Source: an uncultured Prevotellaceae bacterium (GTDB lineage: Bacteria; Bacteroidota; Bacteroidia; Bacteroidales; Bacteroidaceae). Taken from it: a DNA stretch of 64,000 nucleotides. The notes below the pieces were generated by a model. That model did no database searches, had not been told where the DNA came from, and saw only the letters and a program-made list of their open reading frames with translations. This document shows positions 30,205 through 40,200 of the stretch, piece after piece. Position numbers and translations under genes: made by a program. Each line of letters opens with the position of its first letter. Position 1 is the first letter of the stretch. The stretch covers positions 62,001-126,000 of the forward strand of contig CAMVKN010000001.1 of assembly GCA_947168045.1 (NCBI GenBank). The letters run 5' to 3'.

Positions 30205-31497
30205 TTGTATAATATAATCATATATGTGTACTTGCTTGGCGTAGCCATCTACAGTCTCTTCAACGAAAAGGTGAAGAAGATGTGGCGTGGCGAGCGCGAT
30301 GCTTTCCGCGTGCTGCGCGAGAAGGTGGAGCCCGGTGCCCACTATGTGTGGTTTCATGCAGCCTCGTTAGGCGAGTTTGAACAGGGCCGCCCACTGATGG
30401 AGGAGATTCGTCGCACGCATCCGGAGCTGAAGATTCTGCTCACCTTCTTCTCGCCCTCAGGCTATGAGGTACGCAAGGACTACAAGGGTGCCGACATCAT
30501 CTGCTACCTGCCATTGGACACCATCCGCAACGCACGCCGTTTCCTGCGTCTCATCCGCCCTGAGATGGCGTTCTTCATCAAGTACGAGTTTTGGTACAAC
30601 TACCTGCATATCCTCAAGCACCGCGGCGTGCCACTCTACAGCGTGAGCAGCATCTTCCGCGAAGGACAGATATTCTTCCGCTGGTATGGGCGGCAGTATG
30701 GGCGGGTGCTGAAGTGCTTCACCCACTTCTACGTGCAGAACGAGAAGAGCCGCGAGCTGTTGCACAGCCGTGGCATCGACAATGTCACCGTGGTGGGCGA
30801 CACACGATTCGACCGTGTGCTGCAGATTAAGAGCCTCGCCTCCACCCCCTCTCCGAAAGAGAAGGGAGTGGCCAGCTTTGTGGGCGACAGCCCCAAGGTT
30901 TTCGTAGCAGGCTCATCCTGGCCACCCGACGAGGAGATTTTCATCCGTTACTTCCGCGAACACCCGGACTGGAAGCTCATCATCGCACCGCACGTCATCG
31001 GCGAAGACCACCTGCAGCAGATAGAAAAGCTGTTGGAAGGCAGGAGCGTCGTCAGGCTGTCTCGACTGAAGAGTGGTGGGAGTTCTGGGACTACTGGGAC
31101 CGCTGAGACTACTGAGATTACTGAGACTACTGAGACTACTGAGAATTCTGCCCTTATCATCGATTGCTTTGGACTGCTGTCGAGCATCTACCGCTACGCC
31201 ACTGTGACGTATGTGGGGGGCGGCTTCGGTGTCAGCATCCACAACACCTTGGAGGCCGCTGTCTGGGACAAGCCTGTCATCTTCGGGCCTGAGAACCAGA
31301 AGTTCCAGGAGGCGCAAGGGCTCAAGGCATCCGGAGGCGGCTTTGAAATCAAGGGCTACGACGACTTCGCCCAGCTGATGACTCGCTTCAGCAACGACCT
31401 CGCCTTCCTCGACGATGCAAGTCGCAAGGCAGGCCAGTACGTTGAGAGCCTGGCTGGTGCCACACACAAGATCTTAACAGACGTCAAACTATTATAA
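30205..31497 (+). CDS. waaA: 3-deoxy-D-manno-octulosonic acid (Kdo) transferase
   Basis: A 430-residue GT30 glycosyltransferase that adds Kdo from CMP-Kdo to the lipid A precursor at the inner membrane. YVWFHAASLGEFEQGRPL carries the catalytic Glu region, and IKYEFWYNYL, YGRQYGRVLKCFTHFYVQNE, VVGDTRFDRV and YVGGGFGVSIHNTLEAAVW are family blocks. The conserved N-terminus MYNIIIYVYLLGVAIYSLF begins at a TTG codon at 30205; the next start codons would cut into the membrane anchor. Two inserts: STPSPKEKGVASF (palindrome, about 213-222) and GGSSGTTGTAETTEITETTETT (9-bp repeat, about 291-313), the second in a variable loop. Function should survive. Confidence 0.93.
   Translation: MYNIIIYVYLLGVAIYSLFNEKVKKMWRGERDAFRVLREKVEPGAHYVWFHAASLGEFEQGRPLMEEIRRTHPELKILLTFFSPSGYEVRKDYKGADIICYLPLDTIRNARRFLRLIRPEMAFFIKYEFWYNYLHILKHRGVPLYSVSSIFREGQIFFRWYGRQYGRVLKCFTHFYVQNEKSRELLHSRGIDNVTVVGDTRFDRVLQIKSLASTPSPKEKGVASFVGDSPKVFVAGSSWPPDEEIFIRYFREHPDWKLIIAPHVIGEDHLQQIEKLLEGRSVVRLSRLKSGGSSGTTGTAETTEITETTETTENSALIIDCFGLLSSIYRYATVTYVGGGFGVSIHNTLEAAVWDKPVIFGPENQKFQEAQGLKASGGGFEIKGYDDFAQLMTRFSNDLAFLDDASRKAGQYVESLAGATHKILTDVKLL
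30844..30868. repeat. Palindromic element, family C-like, inside waaA
   Basis: ACCCCCTCTCCGAAAGAGAA then GGGAG forms a CCCTCTC/GAGAAGGG hairpin like the family C arms at 14277 and 45723. It encodes TPSPKEKG in frame. Confidence 0.7.
31071..31146. repeat. 9-bp tandem repeat inside waaA
   Basis: After GAGTGGTGGGAGTTCTGGGA come units CTACTGGGA, then ACTGAGACT-type units, about seven copies. It encodes SGTTGTAETTEITETTETTE. The first part matches the GH31 repeat at 14561-14625, so both probably share an origin. Confidence 0.8.
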
Positions 31498-31499
31498 CC

Positions 31500-31892
31500 A
31501 TGCAGAAACAATCCACCGCAAAACGAGTGGTTACATCATGCAGCGCGCTGGCCATGCTTCTTGCCACCCTGCTGCCTTTGGTCAACGCCAAGAGCTACCG
31601 ATGGAACATCCTGGAGTTGCCCCACAAGATGAACCGTCTGGTGGGAGACGCCACCTACAACACCATCGGCAAGGTGCTCATCGTGGCCCTCGTTGCCCTG
31701 CCACTGGTCATGCTGCTCATGCTGTGGCTCAAGGGGCGCATGTCCAGGCTGATGGCCATGCTGCCGGTGCTGATAGCGCTGGCGCTCGTCGTCATCCTCC
31801 TCATGGTGAAGCCAGCAGCGCCAGGCATCGGCTTGTGGCTTTACCTCGCAGCGGCTGTCCTCGCATGCGCCGTTACCCTCAAAAGACAATAA
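31500..31892 (+). CDS. Small membrane protein of unknown function
   Basis: A 130-residue protein with an N-terminal hydrophobic segment (SCSALAMLLATLLPLV), a short outward loop (NAKSYRWNILELPHKMNRLVGDATYN), and three further hydrophobic helices (KVLIVALVALPLVMLLML, LMAMLPVLIALALVVILLM, GLWLYLAAAVLACAV). No catalytic motif is seen and I do not recognise the family. It starts 3 bases after the waaA stop, so it is almost surely cotranscribed. Confidence 0.72.
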   Translation: MQKQSTAKRVVTSCSALAMLLATLLPLVNAKSYRWNILELPHKMNRLVGDATYNTIGKVLIVALVALPLVMLLMLWLKGRMSRLMAMLPVLIALALVVILLMVKPAAPGIGLWLYLAAAVLACAVTLKRQ

Positions 31893-31938
31893 ACCTTTTT
31901 TATTCATCTTATTATTAACCATTTAAAACATTACCATT

Positions 31939-32316
31939 ATGGAAAAATTCACGAAAGAGCAGACAACGCTGTTTACCATCATTGCAGTTGTCTTGATGCT
32001 TGTTGCTTTCTTCTTTGTGAAGATGGGGTTTAGTGCTCCTGTTGGGCTGATTGGAAAAGTTGGCTGGTTTGGAACCATCACACTGATTCTGGCACTGTTG
32101 GCTCCTATCTACACCTGCCTCTACGCTTTTCGCAATGAGAAGGCTCTTGAGCCCCTGAAGCCCATCTTCGTAATCAGCCCGGGTCTGGCCTTTGCTATTC
32201 CCCTCATCGCCCTCGGTCTGTGCCTCTTTGCTTCCTTCCTCGATGGCGGCTGGCCCGTCATTCTCTATGGCGTTGGCGCTGCCTGCGTCTTCTACATCGG
32301 ACAGAACAGCAAGTAA
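31939..32316 (+). CDS. Small membrane protein of unknown function
   Basis: A 125-residue protein with four hydrophobic helices (LFTIIAVVLMLVAFFFV, GTITLILALLAPIYTCLY, IPLIALGLCLFASFL and WPVILYGVGAACVFYIG). Charged residues are few: KFTKEQ at the start and RNEKALEPLKP in the middle. No family is recognised. It follows the previous small membrane protein by 46 bases and ends in a Rho-independent terminator, so it is the last gene of the gltX-waaA unit if that is one transcript. Confidence 0.72.
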   Translation: MEKFTKEQTTLFTIIAVVLMLVAFFFVKMGFSAPVGLIGKVGWFGTITLILALLAPIYTCLYAFRNEKALEPLKPIFVISPGLAFAIPLIALGLCLFASFLDGGWPVILYGVGAACVFYIGQNSK

Positions 32317-32338
32317 GCTGCTGTGCCTTATCGACTTC

Positions 32339-32369
32339 AGGAGGACGCATCGCGCGGTCCTCCTTTTTT
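32339..32369 (+). terminator. Rho-independent terminator after the gltX-waaA unit
   Basis: AGGAGGAC pairs with GTCCTCCT around a GC-rich loop, followed by six T. It is placed 22 bases after the stop of the second small membrane gene. Confidence 0.88.
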
Positions 32370-32421
32370 ATGATGATACGAAAAATTGCATGAAAAAATT
32401 TGGCGAAACAAAAATCTTTCG

Positions 32422-32429
32422 TATCTTTG
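32422..32429 (+). promoter_or_regulatory. -7 box TATCTTTG of the AT-rich two-gene unit
   Basis: TATCTTTG followed by GCA, 31 bases before the ATG at 32461. It lies right after the terminator, so the next genes form a new unit. Confidence 0.65.
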
Positions 32430-32460
32430 CACTTGAATTGGTAAAAAAGCGGAAAAAACA

Positions 32461-32667
32461 ATGGGAACAATGTCTAAGAAAATCTCAGATATGCAGGCTC
32501 GCAGGGTAGCATATCAGGAGAAGAAAACGAAGGAGTATATGGCCAATTTTGCCAGTTATCTTTCTTCTGAAGAGCGCATTGTGTTCTTTGGAGGAGGCTT
32601 TGTTGAGATTCCGGAGCAAGAACGTAAAAGAGAAAAAATCGACGTATATCCATATCTCATACCCTAA
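32461..32667 (+). CDS. Small hydrophilic protein of unknown function, partner of the next gene
   Basis: A 68-residue, Lys/Glu-rich protein (MSKKISDMQARRVAYQEKK... ending DVYPYLIP). The first two thirds should be helical. The ORF is AT-rich compared with neighbours. It has its own promoter and ends 6 bases before the next gene, so the two act as a pair. A small upstream partner plus a larger downstream protein is the layout of many toxin-antitoxin units, but no known motif supports that here. Confidence 0.6.
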   Translation: MGTMSKKISDMQARRVAYQEKKTKEYMANFASYLSSEERIVFFGGGFVEIPEQERKREKIDVYPYLIP

Positions 32668-32673
32668 AGAAAG

Positions 32674-33207
32674 ATGGACATTCCGCATTATCCTTTCCGC
32701 TTTGTGCAGAAGATAGATGAGCCTTGGGATGGTCCTCAAGGCTTTCTTCTTTATAAATTATTGTATTCTTTCAAGTCCACCAAGTCAAATCAGACTTACT
32801 GGGTGTGGGTGGAAGTGTACAAATACCATGTGTATGCAGTAAAGTTCCACCTTAAAGCACACCGGAATAGTCCTCACCGCTATAATGTCATGACAGGGCT
32901 GAACGAAGCCCGGCAGTGCATACATACCTGTATGGCTATAATGGCTGAGGTAGCGAAGACAGACCCCAAAGCCTCTTTCGGCTTTATCGGAGCCAACAAG
33001 TTGGACGAGACGGAAGTCAACACTAAGCGTTTCCGTGTATATCGACGTTTTATGCTGACACTTTTTGGCAATGAAGAATACCGACATTTTGTTAGTGTAC
33101 CGAAAAGTGCCTATATCCTCATCAACCGAAAGGCGCTGCAAGAGTATCCAAACCTTATAGAAGATGTGGTGGAAGGCTTCAAGACACTTTATCCTTACTT
33201 TGAATAA
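32674..33207 (+). CDS. Conserved-looking protein of unknown function
   Basis: A 177-residue soluble protein with mixed alpha/beta pattern: YPFRFVQKI, YWVWVEVYKYHVYAVKFHLK (strands), then ARQCIHTCMAIMAEVAKTDPKASFGFIGANK (helix followed by strand), KRFRVYRRFMLTLFGNEEYRHF and PKSAYILINRKAL. The layout loosely recalls Bacteroidota proteins of the DUF6934 type (a helix, then a G(S/A)-strand, then an RTRxYRM-like block), but key words differ and I do not assign it. AT-rich base use suggests transfer. The next gene starts 5 bases after its stop. Confidence 0.65.
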   Translation: MDIPHYPFRFVQKIDEPWDGPQGFLLYKLLYSFKSTKSNQTYWVWVEVYKYHVYAVKFHLKAHRNSPHRYNVMTGLNEARQCIHTCMAIMAEVAKTDPKASFGFIGANKLDETEVNTKRFRVYRRFMLTLFGNEEYRHFVSVPKSAYILINRKALQEYPNLIEDVVEGFKTLYPYFE

Positions 33208-33212
33208 GACTG

Positions 33213-35228
33213 ATGAAACGTCCTTGCGCCCTAATCCTTCTGCTACTGATGATGGCCTTCACTGAGGCGAAGGGACAGACGTGGCAGGAGGTCTACGAGG
33301 AACTGACCGATCTTGGCAGCGACGACGGAGAGGACACGGACGCGCTGGAAGACAGCTACGAACTGCTGGAGCAACTGGCTGGGCACCCTATAGACCTGAA
33401 CAAGGCGTCGCGCGAGGACCTGGAGCAGTTGCCCTTCCTCACGGCTCAGCAGGTGATGGAGCTGCAGGAATATCTTTACCGCTATGGGCCGATGCGGTCT
33501 TTAGGCGAGTTGCGCATGGTGCGCTCGCTCGACTATCAGCAGCTTCGCCTGCTGCCATTCTTTGTCTTTGTCAACGGCGAGGCGGAGGACAGCGTGGCCA
33601 CCCGCTACCGGGCACCCGTCAAGCAGACGCTGAGCCTCACCTTACGCGTACCTTTCTATAAACGCGCGGGCGACCGCAACGGCTACTTAGGCTATCCTTA
33701 CCGCCACACGCTGCGCTATGAGCTGAAACGCGGCGACCGTCTGCGCATCGGGCTCACCGCTGCCCAGGATGCCGGCGAGCCGTTTTTCGCCTCGGGCAAC
33801 AGCTGGGGCTACGACACCTACAACTACTATCTACAGATGCGCCAGTGGGGCCGGCTTGACAATCTCGTCGTCGGCAAATATCGGGTCTCGGCAGGCATGG
33901 GACTGGTGCTGGGCCAGTCATTCCAGCTGGGCAAGCTGGCCACGCTGCAGAGTCAGGGCCGCCAGCCCACCACCCTGCGCCCCCACAGCTCACGCTCCGT
34001 GGCCGACTATCTTCAGGGTGCCGCCGCCACCATCAGTCTGCTGCGCGGCAGCCGTCGCATGGCCGACGTGCCTCAGCTCCACCTGACCGCCTTCATGTCC
34101 TACCGCCCTGTTGACGCCACATTGAACGATGACGGGGCAGCGCAGACCATCGTCGCCAGCGGCTACCACCGCACCCCCACCGAGATGAACAAGAAAGGCA
34201 ACACCCACCTGACGACCGCCGGTACCCATGTTGCCTACCGTCAGGGAGCCATCCGCCTCGGTGCCACGGCTGTCTACACCCACAGCGACCGCCGTTTAGA
34301 GCCGCTTTCATCGCTTTTCCGTCGCCACTATGCCCGCGGCGCCGACTTCTTCAACGCCAGCCTCGACTATGCCTACACCCACCACCGCATGGCGTTCAGC
34401 GGCGAGACGGCCCTCGACGGCCACGGGCACATAGCCACGATGAACACGGCCAGCCTGCGTGCCACCGACCGTCTGTCGCTCATGCTGCTGCAGCGTTTCT
34501 ACAGCTACCGCTATGCCACGCTGCACGGCCATGCCTTCGGCCGCGGCGGACAGCGTGTGCAGAACGAGAGCGGCCTCTACCTCGGCTTTACATGGCAGCC
34601 GCTGGCCAGCTGGCAGCTGCAGGGCTATGCCGACTACGCCCACTATCCCTGGGCACGCTACCTGGTATCCCAGACGTCAGACGATGTAGACCTGTTGCTA
34701 CAGGCCTCGTGGCACAACCGCCACTGGACGCTGACGGCTCGCCATCACACACGTTTAGGCCAGAGGGACAACGACGACAAGACGGCCCTGACACACAACA
34801 ACGACCACCGCGAGCGCCTGTCAGCCACATGGCAGGGCGGTCCGTGGACGCTGAAGACGCAGCTGGACCTCAGCCGTCACGAGTACAAGCAGAACGACGG
34901 CGGCTGGCTCGTCAGCCAGCAGGCAGTCTTCAGCCGTCCGGCGTTCACGGTCAGCGCCATGGCCGCCTACTTTGACACCGACTCCTACCAGAGCCGCATC
35001 TACGTCTACGAGCGACAGCTGCAGCATGAGTTCTACTTCCCCACCTACTACGGTCAGGGCATGCGCCTGGCCCTGATGGCGCGCACCGACATCCTACCCC
35101 AGCTACGCGTGGCCCTCCGCTTCGGCTATACTAACTATTTCGACCGCAGCACCATCGGCACCGGTCTGCAACAAATAGCGCGCAGCCACACATCCGACCT
35201 GGATGTGCAGCTGCGCTGGAAGTTCTGA
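33213..35228 (+). CDS. Secreted helix-hairpin-helix protein with outer-membrane beta-barrel region
   Basis: A 671-residue protein. The signal peptide ends AKGQ. An acidic helical stretch (SDDGEDTDALEDSYELLEQLAG) is followed by two ComEA-like helix-hairpin-helix motifs (PIDLNKASREDLEQLPFLT, then RSLGELRMVRSLDYQQLRLLP, about 56-117), then about 540 residues of alternating strands rich in Tyr, Gly and Arg that look like a beta-barrel (LSLTLRVPFYKRAG to DLDVQLRWKF). HhH domains bind DNA in DNA-uptake proteins; fused to a barrel they occur widely in Bacteroidota without a proven role. The gene starts 5 bases after the AT-rich pair but has the high GC of the bulk genome. Confidence 0.8.
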   Translation: MKRPCALILLLLMMAFTEAKGQTWQEVYEELTDLGSDDGEDTDALEDSYELLEQLAGHPIDLNKASREDLEQLPFLTAQQVMELQEYLYRYGPMRSLGELRMVRSLDYQQLRLLPFFVFVNGEAEDSVATRYRAPVKQTLSLTLRVPFYKRAGDRNGYLGYPYRHTLRYELKRGDRLRIGLTAAQDAGEPFFASGNSWGYDTYNYYLQMRQWGRLDNLVVGKYRVSAGMGLVLGQSFQLGKLATLQSQGRQPTTLRPHSSRSVADYLQGAAATISLLRGSRRMADVPQLHLTAFMSYRPVDATLNDDGAAQTIVASGYHRTPTEMNKKGNTHLTTAGTHVAYRQGAIRLGATAVYTHSDRRLEPLSSLFRRHYARGADFFNASLDYAYTHHRMAFSGETALDGHGHIATMNTASLRATDRLSLMLLQRFYSYRYATLHGHAFGRGGQRVQNESGLYLGFTWQPLASWQLQGYADYAHYPWARYLVSQTSDDVDLLLQASWHNRHWTLTARHHTRLGQRDNDDKTALTHNNDHRERLSATWQGGPWTLKTQLDLSRHEYKQNDGGWLVSQQAVFSRPAFTVSAMAAYFDTDSYQSRIYVYERQLQHEFYFPTYYGQGMRLALMARTDILPQLRVALRFGYTNYFDRSTIGTGLQQIARSHTSDLDVQLRWKF

Positions 35229-35283
35229 ATGAATGGTGAGAGGGGAATGGTGAGAGGGGGAACCTCTCACCACTCTTTTTTAC
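35228..35283. terminator. 14-bp repeat forming a terminator between convergent genes
   Basis: AATGGTGAGAGGGG occurs twice in tandem, then its inverted form ACCTCTCACCA. GGTGAGAGG (35249-35257) pairs with CCTCTCACC (35263-35271), followed by T-run 35275-35281. It ends the HhH gene and overlaps the stop of the converging lipoprotein gene. The 14-bp unit is two heptamers. Confidence 0.78.
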
Positions 35284-37232
35284 TCTGTCTTTCCGTTCAG
35301 GGAGTAGATGTAGACATTGCCAGAGAACTCAGGCGTGATGGTCTCGTTCTTGGCATAGTTCACCAACTTTCCGCAGATGATGACCTCGTCGCCCACATGA
35401 ATCTCGTCAGCACTGACAAACTTCTGGTTGGCCAGGCTCTTCGAGCGGAAGCAGGTGATGGCATTGGCATCCTGACCGTCATCGCTGATGTTAAAGGTGG
35501 CGTTGCCATATTCCGTTGACACCTCCTTAATGGAGCTGATGATGCCCTTGGCATAGTAGATGACGCCATCGGTCGTTGTACCTATCTCATTGCACTTGGC
35601 AATGGCCTCAGCCACGGTGAAGGGACTGGCAGCATCCTCGCCGTGCACCACCTCGTTCTTCTTGAAGGCGAAGCAGGTGCCGCCGCAAAGTTCCACCAGT
35701 CCTTTGTAGGTCGACTTGTAGCCAATCATCGTCAGCTGGTCGCCCACCTGGATTCCGTTGTCGCTGATGAAGCCCTGCTGAGCAGCACCCTTAGGTGCGC
35801 CCCAGCCGCTGTAGCAGCCATAGACATACAGTTCGTTGGTGCCGTCAGTGAGGTAGAGGTTGCCATAGTTGTTGTCCTGGCCCTTGTCGTTCTTCAGCGA
35901 GCTGATGGTGCCGGTCACCATATAGTAGACGTTCTTGTCATCGGGCTTGGTCAGGAACTCAGCGATGCTGATTTCCGTGACACTGTATTGAAGCGCCTCG
36001 AAGGTGCCGCCAGTCATCTGCGGGTTGCCGTTATAGGCACCGCGCTTACCTACCACGGTCACCACGTCGCCCACCTTGGCGCCCGACTCCTTGAAGCCCG
36101 GTGCGCGGTAGATGAGTGCCTGGCCTGAGTAGTCCTTCAGGTAGAAGCTCTGGCCCTGGCTGTCATTCTCATACAGCTCAGTGACGACACCCGTCATACG
36201 ATACTGCGTGTCGCCCACCTCGGCAGCGAGGAAGTCGCTGACAGGCACCTCGAGGATGGCACCCAGCTGCAGCACCGTGAATGATACTGACGACGATGCC
36301 GAGCCAGTGGTGCATGTAAAGTTGATGGTGCCGGTGCGGTCGCCACCCATGTTAGGCTCCACGCTGAAGGTCACGAGGGCCGTGTCAGCAGGGTTGGGCT
36401 CTACAGCCGTGGGCACGCCGGCAGTGATGCTCATGTTCTGATAGCGTAGCCACTGGCTCTCAGTGCTGGGGATGACGCCCTTGCCCTTGAAGGCCAGCTT
36501 GACGGCCACCTCGCCGCCCTCTATGCCCACGGTGTCGGTCGCCACAGGCTCCAGAATCTTCACCAGCGACTTCTTCACCTTCAGCACGGTGACGTCCTTC
36601 AGCTCGGCCTCACCGTTATAGGTGGTCTTCGGACCCTCGACGGTAATCTCGTCGCCCAGTTCCAGTCCCCAGCTGGCCAGCGGGTAGTTCTGCAACTTAC
36701 CCTCCTTGTCGGCCATGCCGTAAATCTGTATCTCGCCGGTGGCATCGGCAATGTAGCAGTTGCCGTACTTCTCAGCATTGTTTGACCAGCGCACGATGGA
36801 GCCCGTCACGCGGAAGGTCTTTCCATCGGCACCCTCGTTGGCCTGCTTGATGGTCACCGCCTCGGGCACCACCTCGCCTTGCACCACGTTCACCTCCTGT
36901 ATCAGGCTGCCGCTGTGAATCTTCAGCGTGGCTGACAGCGCCCCCACGGTGGCGGGAGCGGTGAAGGTGACGGCTGTCTTGCCGGCCGTGCCCGCCATAG
37001 GACTGATGGTCAGCCAGGCGGGTATGCCGTCCTGCTCAAAGGTCCAGTCGGCCGCCGAGCTGACGGTGATTTCAGCCGAGCCGCCCTGGGCTGCAATGGA
37101 CACAAACGACTGCGACAGGCGCAGTGCATCGTTGTAGTTGCGCTCAAACTCGTCGCTACAGCTGGTGAGGGCTGCAATGATGTTGCAGCAAAGCAGACAG
37201 CTAAAGAATAGTTTTATTGACTTGTTGTTCAT
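35280..37232 (-). CDS. Lipoprotein with BACON and repeated OB-fold-like domains
   Basis: A 650-residue outer-membrane lipoprotein (lipobox LTSCSDE, Cys near 25). Residues about 38-118 form a BACON domain (FVSIAAQGGSAEITVSSAADW... PAWLTISP), and a second, degenerate one lies at about 225-335. Around them are four OB-fold-like units: KTFRVTGSIVRWSNNAEKYG..., TQYRMTGVVTELYEND..., VYYMVTGTISSLKND... and VIYYAKGIISSIKEVSTEYG.... Each has the pattern strand, (G)NCYI/FYLKD, VGDEVTV.G. Such OB-fold lipoproteins often accompany Oar-like receptors, as here (18-base gap). Ligand unknown; nucleic acid or glycan binding is possible. Confidence 0.82.
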   Translation of the reverse strand: MNNKSIKLFFSCLLCCNIIAALTSCSDEFERNYNDALRLSQSFVSIAAQGGSAEITVSSAADWTFEQDGIPAWLTISPMAGTAGKTAVTFTAPATVGALSATLKIHSGSLIQEVNVVQGEVVPEAVTIKQANEGADGKTFRVTGSIVRWSNNAEKYGNCYIADATGEIQIYGMADKEGKLQNYPLASWGLELGDEITVEGPKTTYNGEAELKDVTVLKVKKSLVKILEPVATDTVGIEGGEVAVKLAFKGKGVIPSTESQWLRYQNMSITAGVPTAVEPNPADTALVTFSVEPNMGGDRTGTINFTCTTGSASSSVSFTVLQLGAILEVPVSDFLAAEVGDTQYRMTGVVTELYENDSQGQSFYLKDYSGQALIYRAPGFKESGAKVGDVVTVVGKRGAYNGNPQMTGGTFEALQYSVTEISIAEFLTKPDDKNVYYMVTGTISSLKNDKGQDNNYGNLYLTDGTNELYVYGCYSGWGAPKGAAQQGFISDNGIQVGDQLTMIGYKSTYKGLVELCGGTCFAFKKNEVVHGEDAASPFTVAEAIAKCNEIGTTTDGVIYYAKGIISSIKEVSTEYGNATFNISDDGQDANAITCFRSKSLANQKFVSADEIHVGDEVIICGKLVNYAKNETITPEFSGNVYIYSLNGKTE

Positions 37233-37250
37233 ATTCGTGTGTGAGGCTTT

Positions 37251-40200
37251 TTAGTTGAAGAAATACTTGACACCGATGGAGGCATACCAGCACTGGCCCA
37301 GGGCATGGTTGGGCAGCCACGTCTTGGTGTTGCCATTGACGGCGCCAGGTGTTGAGAACACGGCATAGCCCTCGGCATCGGTCTTTTCAAACTTCAGGAT
37401 GCGGCCTGAGTTCAGGCTGGAGTTCATGTACTTCATCACACCCCATGAAGAGTCGAAGAAGTTGAGCACGTTCTTCACGTCGAGACTCAGCTGCAGCTTG
37501 TGCTGCTGCTTGCCCGTCATCAGCTTGAAGTCGTGCTTGTAGCTGAAGTCGAGGCGGTGCACCCAGGGGCTGTAGACGCTATATGCCTCAGCATACTTGC
37601 CCTGATGGCTGTTCAGGTAGTCGTCGTTGTGTACAAAGTCCATGAAGCGCTGGCGGTCGTCGTCGCTGGCGAAGCGGAACTGGCGGTTGGCCACCTCCTC
37701 GTCAGTGGGGACGTAGATGAGGTCATAGGCATTGCCGTCGCCGTTGATGTCGTTGGTCAGCATGTACGAGTAGTTATAGCCGCCGCGCCAGGTCTCGTAG
37801 ATGAACGAGTAGTGGTTGTTCGACTTGTCGTGGATGGTGGCGCTGGCCACAAAGCGATTAGGAACGACAAACGACGAGTTGTGCAGCTGCAGGAACTCAG
37901 GACCGTCGACCGACGGGATGTATGAGAACACCGACGAAGCGTTTGAGCCCGGCATGCCCGTCAGCTCCTTGTTCATGGTGTAGGTATAGGCAGCCATCAG
38001 GCTCATCCACTCCGTGGGCTGTGCGTTCACGGTGAGGCTGGCCACCAGACCATAGCCCTTGCTGGTGTTGCTCAGCACGTAGGCGCTGGGCATGGCCGTT
38101 GTCTTGCCGTTCCTGTCATAGGTCAGCTTATAGTCCTGATAGAGTGCGCGGGCGTCAGCACCGTTCATGCGTGCATAGCCGCCCACATTGCGCAGGCTCC
38201 AGTCCGTCATGTAGACACCGTTGATGGTCTTCTTGAACACAGCCTCGGCAGTGACCGAGAAGGGGAAGGCCGTAGGAATCTGATAGTCGATGGCCAGCGA
38301 GGTCTTCCACTCGTGCGGCATCTTGAAGTCGGAGGCAATGGCATTGACGGCACCTGAGAGGGTACCCTCCTCAGAGGTAATGCTGTTGGGGCCCAGCCCG
38401 CTGTTGACGATGTGCTCCTTCAGGGCATTGTAGCTGGGATAGCCGTTGTTGTCGAGAATCATACCATTGGGGAAGTATTCAGCCATGTCAATCTTCGTGC
38501 CGCTGGAGCCAGTGGCATTCCACTTACCTACCAGCTGGAACATGTTCGAATTGGTGGGCATGTTGGTGAAGAACACCAGGGGCAGACGTCCCAGGAAGAA
38601 ACCGGTACCAGCGCGCACCTTCAGCGACTTGTCGCCAAACACGTCCCAGATGAAGCCGACGCGGGGCGACAGGGCAATCGTGTTTGAAGGCCACTTGCCG
38701 GTGTCCACATGCTTGCCGTCGTAGTCCAGGTCATAGATGGCCTTGTTGGTCATCAGGTCGCCATTGTTGAAGAACAGCCCGTCGACACGCACGCCGTAGG
38801 TGAGCTTCAGCTTGTTGGTGGCCTTCCAGTCGTCCTGGACATAGAGGCCCAGCTGGTTGAACTGCACGCGGGCAGCAGGCTCCTGCTCGCCATTGTAGCC
38901 ATAGGTGAGGCAGGCCACCGAGGGCACACGCTGGTTGATGAAGTCGTCCATGGAGTCGAAGCGGTAGTAGCCCGTACCATTGCGCATATACATGTTGTCA
39001 GCCATCTGGTGCTCGAAGCTCAAGCCACCCATGATGGTGTGCTTGCCCACGTACCAGGTCAGGTCGTCCTTGATGTTGAGCACGTTGTTGTGCACGGCAT
39101 TGTTCCAGGTGAAGAGCTCGTAGCCGAGCGAGATGTAGTTGCCACCATCGCCGTCGAGGATGTCGATGAAGGGGAAGGGTGCCGAGCCAGAGTCGCGAAT
39201 GTCGTCAATCTTCGAATAGGTGGCCAGCAGCTGGTTCGACAGGTTGTCGGTCAGACGGCTGTTGAGGTCGAGGGCGAAGGTCTTGACATAGTTGTCCTGT
39301 GCATAGAGCGAGTTCTTATAGGACATGTTATAGAGCGAGAGGCGCGCATAGGGCAGCGTGCCGCCGTCGACTGAGTTGGAGGGTACCTTCCATGTGCGGC
39401 CCTTCGTGTAGTTGTAGCGCAGGGCCAGGTGATGGCGGTCGTTGATGTTCCAGTCCAGTCGCACCAGGGCCTTGTAGGTGTCGTTGTCAGTCGACCAGTC
39501 CTCCCACGAGCCGGTGTCGTAGCCATAGCGCTCGCGCACCAGGTCCGAGACGGTCTTCAGGTCTTCCTGTGACACACGCGACAGATAGTTGTCAGCATCA
39601 TAGCGGCCACCGACAGACCCTCTCCAGCGGTTGACCACCGTGGGCTGCTTCACCATCTCGCCACTGGCGAAGAAGAACAGCTTGTCCTTGATGATGGGGC
39701 CGCCGATGGTGACACCATAGGTCGTGGTCTGGCTCTTCTCGCGCGCACCCTGAATCTGTTCGCGCTCGACGGCGTCGCCGTGCATGTTCTCATTGGTGTG
39801 GTAGACATAGGCCGTACCGCGGAAGGTGTTCGTACCCGACTTCGTGATGGCGTTCAGGCCACCCGTGGTGAAGTTGGTCTGGCGCACGTCATAGGGCGAG
39901 ATAGTGACCTGCATCTCCTCGATGGCGTCCAACGAGATGGGGTTGCCGCCGCCAGGCAGGTTGTCGGTCAGGCCGAAGTTGTTGTTGAAGTTGGCACCAT
40001 CAACGGTGAAATTGGTCATTTTACCGTTACCGCCTGACAGGCTCATGCCGTTGCCACCATAGGCTGAGAGACGCGTCACCTCAGTGATGCTGCGGCTCAC
40101 CGTCGGCAGGTTCAGAATCTGCTGACTGTTGATGTTGGTGGCAGCACCCGTCTTCTCGTTGGAGAACTTCGAGGCGCGGCCGGTGACCACCACCTCAGCC

